Part shown: piece after piece, positions 41,685 through 50,303 of the stretch
How the letters are laid out: each line of letters opens with the position of its first letter
Numbering within the stretch: position 1 is the stretch's first letter
Assembly: GCA_030428885.1 (NCBI GenBank)
Contig: JAUIEJ010000006.1
Span: forward strand, 124,001-188,000
DNA from: Gemmatimonadota bacterium
Lineage (GTDB): Bacteria; Gemmatimonadota; Gemmatimonadetes; Longimicrobiales; Gaopeijiaceae
Direction of reading: 5' to 3'
DNA: 64,000 bases
Position numbers and translations under genes: made by a program
Notes under the pieces: model-generated
Told to the model about the DNA's origin: nothing
What the model saw: only the letters and a program-made list of their open reading frames with translations
The model's database searches: none

Positions 41685-42560
41685 TCATCGGCCACCACCC
41701 CCAACATCCGACCATCGCGGACCACCGGCGGAGGTGATCGGCAGCGGCGCGACCGACGCCTGCAGGTCCAGGAGGGTGTCGCCCGAGGCATCCAGGCGCA
41801 CGATCCGGTAGCCATCGGACACGGCCGTCCAGATGGAGCCGTCGGGGGCCGGAGCCGTCAGGCGCTGAGCCTGGAACGGGAAGACTGCACCGGCGCGGAT
41901 CAGGTCGAGGCCCCTACGTGGGACTCCATCGAGGACGAGGGTATCCAGCCCCGGACTCCCGGGCCGCCACCTCACGACTCCCACCGGGAACGCGCTCTCG
42001 ATGACGGCCGGGGTGCGGTCCTGCGCCTGGGGGATCCGATTGCCGACGGTGATCCGGAAGACGGCGGCCCCCGTGGCATCGACGCCACCGACCCAGATCC
42101 CCGGCGGCGCAGAGAGGAGAAACGGCCACGTATCGATGTTTCCGTCCACCCCGCGGCGGAAGAGGCTCCCGGAGCCGAGGTCCGCCACCCAAACGCCCCC
42201 GTCCAGATCCACGTGCAGTCCAATGGGGATTCCCAACTCCCCCGGGCCTTCCCCCGCGCGCCCCAGGGTCCCTCGGTGCCGCCCGAGCGAGTCGAACCGG
42301 TGTAGAACGGCGCCTCGCCCATCCAGCACCAGCGACTCGCCCTCGGGCGTGATGCCGAGGCCGCGCACTCCGGCGAACGCGACCCCATCCACCTCCGGCG
42401 CGGCACCCAGTCGTGCTTCGATCCTCATGCCACCGGCGGCGGGGAGATCACGATGCACGACGGCGCCTGCATCCTGGGGGCTCTCGACCCCGCACGACGC
42501 CAGGAGGATCGCGAGTCCCACTCCCATTCCGGCTCGGCAGGGCAGGGCCCGACGAGTCAC
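41685..42560 (-). pseudogene. Six-bladed beta-propeller lipoprotein, 3' end frameshifted
   Basis: 291 codons of a beta-propeller lipoprotein (GLAILLASCG lipobox; blades GLGITPEGESLVLDGRGAVL, LGRAGEGPGELGIPIGLHVD, VDLDGGVWVADLGSGSLFRR). The reading frame ends at TGA 41685 in a nonsensical GGPRWSDVGGGGR tail. One base out of register, the same DNA reads PVVRDGRMLGVVADEFGVET then VVRLVFE and stops at 41645-41647, which is the normal ending of this family. So a one-base insertion (or two-base loss) at about 41720-41730 breaks the gene, or the base call is wrong. GTG start overlaps the stop of the PLP decarboxylase gene by 4 bases. Confidence 0.72.
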
Positions 42561-43951
42561 CCCATCCCCGCCAGCACCCGCCCCACGGCGTCCAGGGTGC
42601 GATCGATGTCGGCGTCGGTAGTGCGGTGGTTGCACACCGAGATGCGCATGACCCGCCGGCCCTTCCAGGTGGAGGCGCCGAACCAGGCGGTGCCCTCGGC
42701 CCGGATGGCGTCGGTCACGGCGTCGGTGAAGGCGTCGTGGTCTCCGTCGGCCGCCAGGAAGCGCACCAGTCCCTGGTTCATGCGGGCCGGGGCCACGACC
42801 TCGCAGCCCGGCAGCTCCCCGAGGCCCGTGACGAGGCGATCCGCCAGTCGACAGGCTTCGTCGACGAGCTCGGCCACCCCGTCCCGACCGAGACAGCGCA
42901 GGGCGGCGTAGGTCACCATGCCCCGGGGGCGACGCGACCACTCGGGGTTCCAGTTCACCTGGTCCCGGCCGCTGCCGTCGGCGGCGATGAAGTAGCCCGC
43001 GGTCATGGCCATGGAGTCGTGATGGGCCTGGGCGTCCCTCACGAAAGCGAACCCGTTGTCGTAGGGCAGTTGGAGCCACTTGTGGCCGTCGGTGGCCCAG
43101 GAATCGGCCAGCTCCACGCCCTCCAGAATGCCGCGCCGCGACGGGCTGGCGTTCATCCAGAGTCCGAAGGCGCCATCCACGTGCACCCAGGCGCCTCGGG
43201 CGTGGGCCGCCGCGCAGGCTTCGCGAAAGGGGTCCGCCGCCCCGGTGTTGAGGTCCCCGGCCATGAGGCAGACGATGGTGGGGGCGGCCGGATCGGCATC
43301 CAGGGCGGCCTCGAGAGCCGTGAGATCGATCCTGCCGTCGGCATCCAGGGCCACCTGCTCCACCGAACCCGCACCGAGTCCCAGGTAGCGGATCGCCCGG
43401 ATGAGGGACTCGTGCCGGTGGTCACCCGTGATGACGCGCACCCGGGGAGCGCCGAACAGGCCGTCCTTCTCCACGTCGATCCCCCGATCGATGTACAGAC
43501 GGTGCCGGGCCGCCGCCAGGGCCGTGAAATGGGCCATCTGACAGCCCGTCACCATGGCGAAGGAGGCATCGGACGGCAGACGCAGCAGGTCCTTCAGCCA
43601 GGCACCGGCCACCTCTTCGGCCACGGCCGCCGCAGGACTGCACTGGTAGATGGCGGCGTTCTGATCCCACGACGACATGATCCAGTCGGCGGCGATGGCC
43701 CCGGGCGTCGATCCCCCGATCACCCACCCGAAGAAGCGGGGCCCGCCGGCCCCGACCAGACCGTCGAGGGAATCGTCCATGAGGTCGTCCACGACCCGGA
43801 TCGGATCCTCGGCCCGGTCCGGGAGCGGTCGGTCGAAACGGGCGCGAAGCTCGCCGTACGAGGCCCGAGCGGCCACGGGAAGGTGATCGAGAGCCTCGTA
43901 GTGGCGGGCCGCGCGCTGGGCGGCGTGGTGGAGCACCGAGGTGTCGGGCAT
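42557..43951 (-). CDS. PLP-dependent group II decarboxylase (aromatic-amino-acid type)
   Basis: A 464-residue decarboxylase of the aromatic-L-amino-acid/glutamate decarboxylase group. The PLP Lys is in DSWATDGHKWLQLPYD. The cofactor-stacking region is in FAMVTGCQMAHFTALAAARH, and AWVHVDGAFGLWM holds the Asp that binds the pyridine nitrogen. The C-terminal RVMRISVCNHRTTDADIDRT is typical. The substrate cannot be fixed from sequence. ATG 43951 was chosen over an upstream in-frame start because MPDTSVLHHAA fits the family N-terminus. It is coupled to the frameshifted propeller gene downstream. Confidence 0.87.
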   Translation of the reverse strand: MPDTSVLHHAAQRAARHYEALDHLPVAARASYGELRARFDRPLPDRAEDPIRVVDDLMDDSLDGLVGAGGPRFFGWVIGGSTPGAIAADWIMSSWDQNAAIYQCSPAAAVAEEVAGAWLKDLLRLPSDASFAMVTGCQMAHFTALAAARHRLYIDRGIDVEKDGLFGAPRVRVITGDHRHESLIRAIRYLGLGAGSVEQVALDADGRIDLTALEAALDADPAAPTIVCLMAGDLNTGAADPFREACAAAHARGAWVHVDGAFGLWMNASPSRRGILEGVELADSWATDGHKWLQLPYDNGFAFVRDAQAHHDSMAMTAGYFIAADGSGRDQVNWNPEWSRRPRGMVTYAALRCLGRDGVAELVDEACRLADRLVTGLGELPGCEVVAPARMNQGLVRFLAADGDHDAFTDAVTDAIRAEGTAWFGASTWKGRRVMRISVCNHRTTDADIDRTLDAVGRVLAGMG

Positions 43952-44074
43952 GGATCCGGGTCGTGGAGGTTGGGGGGCGTGTTCCCATGGGACTGCGTAA
44001 CGGGACACGACCAAGGTGACATGGCCGCCGCCCCCGGGTCCACCGATCCACGACCGTGGAACTCCTCACCAGGG

Positions 44075-45172
44075 TCACTCAGGTGGGCCGAGTCGCCACA
44101 CGTCGATCAGTGGGGATCCCCATCGGGCGTCGTACCGAAGGGTCAGTGCGTGCTGGCCGTCGATGTGGAGGAGAGTTCCGGCGGGCGGAATCATCCGGAC
44201 GACCGCCTCCCCGGTCTCGTTCAGGCGGACCAGCGTGTCTCCAATGTGGATCCACCCTCCACCGCGGGGGTCGCCCCACCACGCCTCGATATCCGGGTAT
44301 GCATCGGGAAGCCCCCCCGGACGGTGCCGTCGCACCTGGGCCCGCACTGTCGACTCCAGCCGCTCCACCACGTCGGTCGGAAGCGCCCGGCGCAGGGCCG
44401 GGAGCGCAGTGAGCGTGGCCCGGTTCGCCTCTCGGTCGATGCGCTCCAGGTCGAGGGAGTCGTTGGGCGTCGCCCAGAGATGCCCTCCGGAGGCCGCGAG
44501 CATCGTACGCCGGCCGAAAGGCACGGCATGCACACCTCGCCCCTCTCGGCGAACCACGTACTCCGTGTCGACAAACGAGACGGACGGCGACGCCTCCTCG
44601 GGACCCAGGCACCGGGCGGTGGTCGATCCGCGACCGTAGTCACCTCGTTCGATGGAGGCCGTATCGACCACGGCCCGCAGGACCCACAGACAGTGGTCCC
44701 CGGACGCGCCCAGTATGACCCGTCCGACCGGGTGAAACGACCACAGGGGGAAGTCATCGAGCAGGCGGCCCCGCGTGTCGAAGCGGGACACCCGGAGTTG
44801 GGCGGCGTCCCACACCCAGATCTGGCCGTCGACCCCCACGGCGCCCTCAAGTGACCGGAACTCGGCGGGGCCCTGACCCCACCGGCCCCAATGTGCCGGC
44901 GGGCCTCCGTCGAGGCGAAGTGCAGTGATGGAGAAGCGGCTTCCGTCGAACACGACCACCACCGAGTCGCCCGCCATCTGGGCCGAAGCGACCCTCCGAA
45001 ATGGTGCGTCCGGCCCACCCAATGTGGCGGCGGATTCAGCTGGAAACGCAACCTCGGGCACACTGTCGAGCCAGGTCGTCCGTTCCCGATCCGAACGCGC
45101 CTCGGCACGGCCGCAGGCCATGGAAGCCGCCAGCACCGTTGTTGCCACGAGTCCTTGGAGGACAGCTTTCAC
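44075..45172 (-). CDS. Six-bladed beta-propeller lipoprotein
   Basis: A 365-residue exported propeller protein with a lipobox in LAASMACGR. Blades include RVASAQMAGDSVVVVFDGSR, GRWGQGPAEFRSLEGAVGVD and DGQIWVWDAAQLRVSRFDTR. The GTG start overlaps the stop of the tiny membrane-protein gene (GTGA), making it the third gene of a tightly coupled trio. Ligand and role are unknown. Confidence 0.75.
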   Translation of the reverse strand: MKAVLQGLVATTVLAASMACGRAEARSDRERTTWLDSVPEVAFPAESAATLGGPDAPFRRVASAQMAGDSVVVVFDGSRFSITALRLDGGPPAHWGRWGQGPAEFRSLEGAVGVDGQIWVWDAAQLRVSRFDTRGRLLDDFPLWSFHPVGRVILGASGDHCLWVLRAVVDTASIERGDYGRGSTTARCLGPEEASPSVSFVDTEYVVRREGRGVHAVPFGRRTMLAASGGHLWATPNDSLDLERIDREANRATLTALPALRRALPTDVVERLESTVRAQVRRHRPGGLPDAYPDIEAWWGDPRGGGWIHIGDTLVRLNETGEAVVRMIPPAGTLLHIDGQHALTLRYDARWGSPLIDVWRLGPPE

Positions 45173-45348
45173 GACGGACCTGACGGTGCCGACCCACCCG
45201 TGGAGTGCCTCCGCACGAGCCGCGCGGCCCGCCCAACCGCCAGCACCGCCACCAGGATGTACAGCCACCGGAAGTCCGGATACTGCACCGCCGCCCACAC
45301 GAACAGCGCGGTGGCCGCGAGGTACACGGGGATCAGGGCCCTACTCAT
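45169..45348 (-). CDS. Tiny two-helix membrane protein between two propeller genes
   Basis: A 59-residue protein, MSRALIPVYLAATALFVWAA followed by VQYPDFRWLYILVAVLAVGR and a basic, Ser/Gly-rich tail. It has two membrane helices joined by a short loop, with a positive C-terminus. Its ATG overlaps the upstream propeller stop (ATGA), and its TGA overlaps the downstream propeller GTG (GTGA). Overlaps at both ends strongly support a real gene. It may anchor or assist export of the propeller lipoproteins; that is a guess. Confidence 0.7.
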   Translation of the reverse strand: MSRALIPVYLAATALFVWAAVQYPDFRWLYILVAVLAVGRAARLVRRHSTGGSAPSGPS

Positions 45349-46535
45349 CCGCCCACCCCGCGCACGATCCGGTACACGACCACCCGGCGCACTTCGGCCT
45401 CGTCGATCTCCATCGACGCGAACCGGTCGGCGTCCAGGAAGGCCAGGGGGAAGGGAGTGTCCGGCGGCGCCGTGCCCACGTAGGCGCCCGTGGCGTCGAA
45501 CGCGTCGATGGGACCCTGGGCATCGGGACCGACGGCGAATCGGCGCGCCCAGATCTCCCCCGTAGGAGAGACGGCCACCTCGTCGATCCAGGGCAGGACC
45601 TCGGCAAACCCCCGGAGCGGCACCATCTCGGTGGGCGGGATCGTGCAGGGCCCCGAGCCGAAATTGATCCGGAAGCCCTCACCGAGGTGTTCTTCGGCCA
45701 TGGCCTCGGTGGCGACCCGAGGCTCGCGGTCTACCCGGATCCGCCGCACGGGACTCCCGGCCTCGAACACGGTGAAGGCGTAGGCCGGTCCCGCCGCCGC
45801 GGCCACCGTGGTGCCGTGGTTGTCCCACGTGACGTGGGCCTCGAAGACCCGGGGCAGGTTCAGGCCGCCGCCGCAGGAGGTGTAGCGCACCATGCCGGGC
45901 TGGGGAAAGACGTGATCCACCAGGGGCACGGTGTCGGCGCCCACGTACCACCGCAGGCCGTGCTGGAAATGGCCCTCCGGCGGGGAACGAAGCATGGAGG
46001 CCGCAACCACACCCTGGTCCGACACGCCCATGTGGCGGCCCGCGTCGGGCCACGGGTACGCCGGAAAGGGCATCTCGGCGAGGACCCGTCCCGCGGAATC
46101 GAATCGGACCAGACCCCCTTTGCCGAAGTCGAAGACCGACACCACACCACCTGGAGCCACGGCCACCGAACTGGGTGACGTCAGCTCCCCCGGTCCCTCG
46201 CCCCGGCCACCCAGAGTCCGGATGAACTCGCCCTCGGAGTCGAACACCACCACCCGGGCCTGACTCGGGTCGAGGACGTAGACCCGCCCCTCGCCGTCGG
46301 CGTCGACCGTCCCGGTGCCGACCCAGTAGAACGACTCGGGGCCCTCCTCGGCGCCGCCCCGTGCGTAGAGCCGCTCCATCGACCACGCCAGAGGACGATC
46401 GTCCACCACGGAGGCGACGATCTCCACCCCCGCCGAGTCGGACCGGGCCACCGACGGGCCCCGATCGTTGAGGGCGCCACACGCCGCCGTGGACAGGGCC
46501 GCGGCGACCGCCACACTTTTCGGAAGGGTTCTCAT
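45345..46535 (-). CDS. Six-bladed beta-propeller lipoprotein
   Basis: A 396-residue exported protein with a lipobox in ALSTAACGA. Propeller blades are clear: DADGEGRVYVLDPSQARVVV, LGGRGEGPGELTSPSSVAVA, GVVSVFDFGKGGLVRFDSAG. A Cys pair (SCGGG and GPCTIP) may form a disulfide outside the cytoplasm. First gene of a coupled trio with the tiny membrane protein and the second propeller. ATG 46535 opens the signal peptide; no good ribosome site is seen. Confidence 0.75.
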   Translation of the reverse strand: MRTLPKSVAVAAALSTAACGALNDRGPSVARSDSAGVEIVASVVDDRPLAWSMERLYARGGAEEGPESFYWVGTGTVDADGEGRVYVLDPSQARVVVFDSEGEFIRTLGGRGEGPGELTSPSSVAVAPGGVVSVFDFGKGGLVRFDSAGRVLAEMPFPAYPWPDAGRHMGVSDQGVVAASMLRSPPEGHFQHGLRWYVGADTVPLVDHVFPQPGMVRYTSCGGGLNLPRVFEAHVTWDNHGTTVAAAAGPAYAFTVFEAGSPVRRIRVDREPRVATEAMAEEHLGEGFRINFGSGPCTIPPTEMVPLRGFAEVLPWIDEVAVSPTGEIWARRFAVGPDAQGPIDAFDATGAYVGTAPPDTPFPLAFLDADRFASMEIDEAEVRRVVVYRIVRGVGG

Positions 46536-46683
46536 GGCTGGGGAGGGATCGGGGGGAGCTGGACTCGATCCGAGTGTGGGCGATGGCGCATCGGAGGCGC
46601 AAGGACGACAACAGGCTTGATCTACGCCCGTCGATGAACCCACCCTCGACGCACCCGATCCACCTGCGGCCCCGGAGTCCCCC

Positions 46684-47427
46684 GTGCAGCGTGAACAGAT
46701 CCTCCGCCGTATCGCCGGAGGGCGAACAGACGAAATCTTCCGGCTCATGCGGTTGCCCGACTGGCCCGACCTCCTCCACCGCGGCCAGGTGAAGCCCCTG
46801 CAGTGGCTCGTCTACTACGACGACGTCACGGGATTGAAGGCGGTGCTGGAGAGCGGCGCCGACCTGGAGTCCCTCGACCTCCATCGGGAACTGGGCAACG
46901 CCGCCTTCTTCGGCCACTGGCGAACCGCCGACTTCCTCCTGCTCCACGGCGCCGATGCGTCCTGGCGGGATCCCGAAACCGGCGAAACGGCGCTCCACAA
47001 TACGCTGGCCAAGGCGGGGCGCCCCTACCACGGGTTCGTGGTGCGGCTGCTGCTGGAACGGGGCGCCGATCCCAACGCCGCCACCGTCCCCGGAGTGGAG
47101 ACGGGCGCGTTCATGCGGGATGTGCGCACCAGGGGCGAGACCCCCCTGCACCGCGCCGCCGCCTACGCCGACGAGGCCATCATCCAGGCGCTTCTCGACG
47201 CGGGGGCCCGGAAGGACGCTCGGGACGCCCATGGCGCCTCGCCTCTCACGTGGGCCAGCGAGCACCTGCGTCCCGGTGCGATCCTGGCCCAGTTGGCCTT
47301 CGGGGAGCACCGCATCGGCGAGAAATCCCGGCGACGGATCACCAGCGATCACGGCGCCGGATGGGGCCACGGCATGGAGTGGAACTTCGTGGGGGACTAC
47401 CTGCCGGAGAGCGACCCCTCGGAGTGA
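46684..47427 (+). CDS. Ankyrin-repeat protein
   Basis: A 247-residue protein made of about four ankyrin repeats (VTGLKAVLESGADLESLDLH, LGNAAFFGHWRTADFLLLHG, VVRLLLERGADPNAATVPGV, ETPLHRAAAYADEAIIQALL). Ankyrin repeats bind other proteins; the partner is unknown. No signal peptide or membrane segment is present, so it is cytoplasmic. The GTG start follows CCCGGAGTCCCCC, the same 13 bases that precede the oxidoreductase gene at 36304. Confidence 0.82.
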   Translation: MQREQILRRIAGGRTDEIFRLMRLPDWPDLLHRGQVKPLQWLVYYDDVTGLKAVLESGADLESLDLHRELGNAAFFGHWRTADFLLLHGADASWRDPETGETALHNTLAKAGRPYHGFVVRLLLERGADPNAATVPGVETGAFMRDVRTRGETPLHRAAAYADEAIIQALLDAGARKDARDAHGASPLTWASEHLRPGAILAQLAFGEHRIGEKSRRRITSDHGAGWGHGMEWNFVGDYLPESDPSE

Positions 47428-47440
47428 GGCCTGCGGGGTC

Positions 47441-48475
47441 CTACAGTCGGCGGCTGCCCTGCGACCATTCGTCCAGAACCCGAACGATCCGGCTGGCCGT
47501 TCGGCCGTCCCACCGCGCCGGCGCACGGCGATGCCGCGCCTCGGACCCAAGCGCGTGGTACGCCTCGAGAATCGCACCAGGACGGCGATCCGGAACGAGG
47601 ACGTTGGTCCCCTCGAAGACCGTGATCGGATGCTCCGTCGTCGACCGGAGCGTGAGGCAGGGAACGCCCAGCGCCGTAGACGCCTCCTGAAGCCCATCGG
47701 AGTCGGTGAGAACCACCGCGGCGTTGTCGAGCAACGCGACCATCTCGAGGTAGGGCGGCGGGTGGGCCGGGAAGATCAGAGGCCGTTCCCGGGCGATCTC
47801 CTCGAGGGCCTGCATGACGCCCCGGAACGTCTCCCCATCCTCGACGTTGGAGGGCCGGTGGAGCGAGACCAGCCCATAGCCGCCCGGCTCCACGCCGTGT
47901 CGGAGAAGGACCGTCTCGGGATGGCATCGGGCCTTGGCGAAGAGGAGGGCGTCGACGGTGATGTTGCCGACGAAGTGGATGCGGTCCCGGTCGATCCCCG
48001 CTCGCGCCAGGGTCTCGGCGGCAGCGCGAGTGGTGGTCAGGCAGAGGCTCGAGATGCGATCCGTCAGGACTCGATTGATCTCCTCGGGCATTCTGCGATC
48101 ACCGGACCGATGACCCGCCCCCAGGTGCGCGACGGGGATGTGGAGCTTCACCGCCGCCAGAGCCGCGGCCAGGGTCGAGTCGTGGTCGCCCACGACGACG
48201 ACCAGATCCGGGGCTGTCGTGCGGAGCACGGGCTCCAGCCCGGTCAGCACTCCAGCGACCTGAGACGCGTGCGAGCCCACGCCGACAGCGAGATTCACGT
48301 CGGGAGCACGGATCTCCAGGTCACGGAAGAGCGACTCGTCCATGGCATCGTCGGACCGTCGTCCCGTGTGTACGAGACGCGTCTCCCACTGCGGCCGCTC
48401 GTCGAGCGCCCGAAGGAGCGGCGCGACCTTCGCGAAGTCCGGTCGAGCGCCGACGACGAGGAGTCCGCGGGGCAT
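47441..48475 (-). CDS. UDP-GlcNAc 2-epimerase-like protein, active-site Glu replaced
   Basis: A 344-residue member of the WecB/NeuC family, which epimerises UDP-GlcNAc (or hydrolyses it). The fold signatures are GARPDFAKVAPLL, VVVVGDHDSTLAAALAA (Asp97), HRSGDRRMPEEINRVLTDRI (Glu131/132), VSLHRPSNVED (His) and VLTDSDGLQEASTALGVPCL. Where family members have HVEAGLR with a catalytic Glu (Glu117 in E. coli WecB), this protein has HLGAGHR, so Gly119 replaces it. The reaction may be altered or lost. It starts 22 bp after the carrier-protein stop and probably belongs to the peptide cluster, perhaps supplying or modifying a sugar. Confidence 0.8.
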   Translation of the reverse strand: MPRGLLVVGARPDFAKVAPLLRALDERPQWETRLVHTGRRSDDAMDESLFRDLEIRAPDVNLAVGVGSHASQVAGVLTGLEPVLRTTAPDLVVVVGDHDSTLAAALAAVKLHIPVAHLGAGHRSGDRRMPEEINRVLTDRISSLCLTTTRAAAETLARAGIDRDRIHFVGNITVDALLFAKARCHPETVLLRHGVEPGGYGLVSLHRPSNVEDGETFRGVMQALEEIARERPLIFPAHPPPYLEMVALLDNAAVVLTDSDGLQEASTALGVPCLTLRSTTEHPITVFEGTNVLVPDRRPGAILEAYHALGSEARHRRAPARWDGRTASRIVRVLDEWSQGSRRL

Positions 48476-48497
48476 CGTTGGAGCGACCGGAGGTCCG

Positions 48498-48737
48498 TCA
48501 GCCGCGACGGGACAGGACGTACGCGTCGATGTGGGCCAGGGTGGCGAAGTGGTCGAGCGTTACGTCCTGGGGTGGGATCTCGATCTCGTACGTCTCTTCC
48601 AGGTAGGCTACGAGCCTGAATACGGCCAGCGAGTCGAGGATCCCGCTGAGGAGGAGGTTGTCGTCGGGCGCAAGGTCCATCGAGCGATCATTCACGATCT
48701 CGGCTCGAATGAAGTCCCGGATCGTTTCGACGCTCAA
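48498..48737 (-). CDS. Stand-alone acyl/peptidyl carrier protein
   Basis: A 79-residue carrier protein with the phosphopantetheine Ser at S36 in LLSGILDSLAVFRL. Helix 1 (SVETIRDFIRAEIVNDRS) and the acidic helix region (VAYLEETYEIEIPPQDVTLD) fit the ACP fold. TTG start overlaps the stop of the adenylation gene by 4 bases (TTGA), so it is made with that enzyme and is its likely loading partner. Such an A/carrier pair prepares a starter or a modified amino acid for the assembly line. Confidence 0.85.
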   Translation of the reverse strand: MSVETIRDFIRAEIVNDRSMDLAPDDNLLLSGILDSLAVFRLVAYLEETYEIEIPPQDVTLDHFATLAHIDAYVLSRRG

Positions 48738-50278
48738 GACGGCGCTCCGCTGTGGTCGGCGGCGAGTTGCCGGTGATCGATCTTCCCGCTGGTGGTACGG
48801 GGGAGTTCCTTCGTCGGCACGATCGCGGCCGGCAGAGCGTAGCCGGGAAGCACGGCGCGGAGCCGCTGGAGCAGTTCCGTCGGGTCGACATCGCCGGAGA
48901 GCGTGACGGCGGCCCGGATCTGTCGGCTCCCCCGTCCGTCGGGCACCGCGAAGACCGCGGCCTCCACCACCCCTTCCTGACGTCCGAGTGCGAGCTCGAC
49001 ATCGTCGAGTTCGACCCGGTGGCCCCGGGTCTTGATCATGCGGTCTCGGCGACCGAGGAAGTCGAGGAGCCCGTCCTCCCGACGGACCACGACATCGCCG
49101 GTACGATAGTAGACGTGCGGGAAGGGCCCCCCACTGTCGCGTCTCAGGAAAGCCCTCGCGTTCAGGTCGGGACGATTCCAGTAGCCGCGCGTGAGGGTGG
49201 AACTCCGGATGCACAGTTCCCCCTCTTCACCGATGCCGCACTCGTCTCCGTTTTCGTCGACGATCAGGTCGACGGAATTCTTCGAGACGGTGCCGATGGG
49301 GACCGGTTCCGGAAAGTCGGGGGGCACGTCATAGCAGGTGCAGGAGGGCGCTTCCGCGGGACCATAGACGTTCGTGAACCGCACGTCGGGCAACGCGGCC
49401 ATGAGCGACCGCAAATGTTTTGGGGGGAACGGCTCTCCGCCGAAGAGGATCCACCGGAGGCTCGACAGGTCGGTCTGCTCCATGGCGCCGCGCTCGAGCA
49501 TCTCCATGAGTGTGTAGGGCACCGTGAACACCACGGAGATGCGCTCGTCCTGAACGTATCGAGTCCAACTGGCCGGGAACTTCGTCACCGGCTCCGGCAC
49601 GAGCACCACGGTGCCTCCGGCCTGCGCCGTGGAGAAGAAGTCGAAGATGCTGAGGTCGAAGTGGAGCGGCGCGTGACTCGCCACCCGGTCGGTCGACTGG
49701 AGCCCCACGTGCAACGCACCCCAGCGCGCGTAACTCACGCTGCCGTGATGCGTGTGCATCATCCCTTTCGGCTCACCCGTCGACCCCGACGTGTACATGA
49801 GGTACCCGAGGTCCTGATCGATCAGGCGGACACCGGGGTGCGAGGCGGGATAGCTCCGGACGTGGTCCCACGACGTCGACGATTCGTGGACCGGTCCGAA
49901 GACGTCCGGCCGAAGCCCGGAGTCGATGGCGTCGAGGCGCCCGACGAGCAGGTCCGACGTCACCAGGTGCCGAATCCCGCAGTCCTCGAGAATGAACGCG
50001 AGGCGCTCCGTGGGCAGGAACGGATCGAGCGGCACGAACACGCCCCCCGCCTTGAGGCTGCCGTAGATCGCCGTCCCCAGGTCCAGACTCTTGTGCATCC
50101 AGATCCCGACCCGATCACCGGGTGCGAGGCCGTGGTCGATCAGCGCATTCGCGAGCTGGTTCGACGCGGCGTCGAGGGCGCCGTAGGTGACTTCCGCTCC
50201 CTGGCAGGCCATGGCGGGCCGGTCGGGCGAGAGCCGGGCGTAATGCTCGACCGGAGAGTGAATCAGGAAGTCCAGCAT
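48734..50278 (-). CDS. Stand-alone amino-acid adenylation enzyme
   Basis: A 514-residue A-domain protein that should activate a carboxylic or amino acid with ATP and load a carrier. Cores: LMYTSGSTGEPKGMMHTHHG (A3), NVYGPAEAPSCTCYDV (A5), YYRTGDVV (A7), GRRDRMIKTRGHRVELDDVE (A8), and the catalytic Lys in RTTSGKIDHRQL (A10). The stretch HAPLHFDLSIFDFF and the YGPAE form resemble stand-alone prolyl-carrier ligases of pyrrole-2-carboxylate pathways. Hand-read pocket residues (Asp, Leu, Phe, Thr, Leu, Gly, Val, Ser, Cys) agree only partly with known proline codes, so the substrate stays open. Coupled to the carrier-protein gene. Confidence 0.88.
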   Translation of the reverse strand: MLDFLIHSPVEHYARLSPDRPAMACQGAEVTYGALDAASNQLANALIDHGLAPGDRVGIWMHKSLDLGTAIYGSLKAGGVFVPLDPFLPTERLAFILEDCGIRHLVTSDLLVGRLDAIDSGLRPDVFGPVHESSTSWDHVRSYPASHPGVRLIDQDLGYLMYTSGSTGEPKGMMHTHHGSVSYARWGALHVGLQSTDRVASHAPLHFDLSIFDFFSTAQAGGTVVLVPEPVTKFPASWTRYVQDERISVVFTVPYTLMEMLERGAMEQTDLSSLRWILFGGEPFPPKHLRSLMAALPDVRFTNVYGPAEAPSCTCYDVPPDFPEPVPIGTVSKNSVDLIVDENGDECGIGEEGELCIRSSTLTRGYWNRPDLNARAFLRRDSGGPFPHVYYRTGDVVVRREDGLLDFLGRRDRMIKTRGHRVELDDVELALGRQEGVVEAAVFAVPDGRGSRQIRAAVTLSGDVDPTELLQRLRAVLPGYALPAAIVPTKELPRTTSGKIDHRQLAADHSGAPS

Positions 50279-50303
50279 GGCAGTCGCAATCCGGAGCGCC
50301 CGG

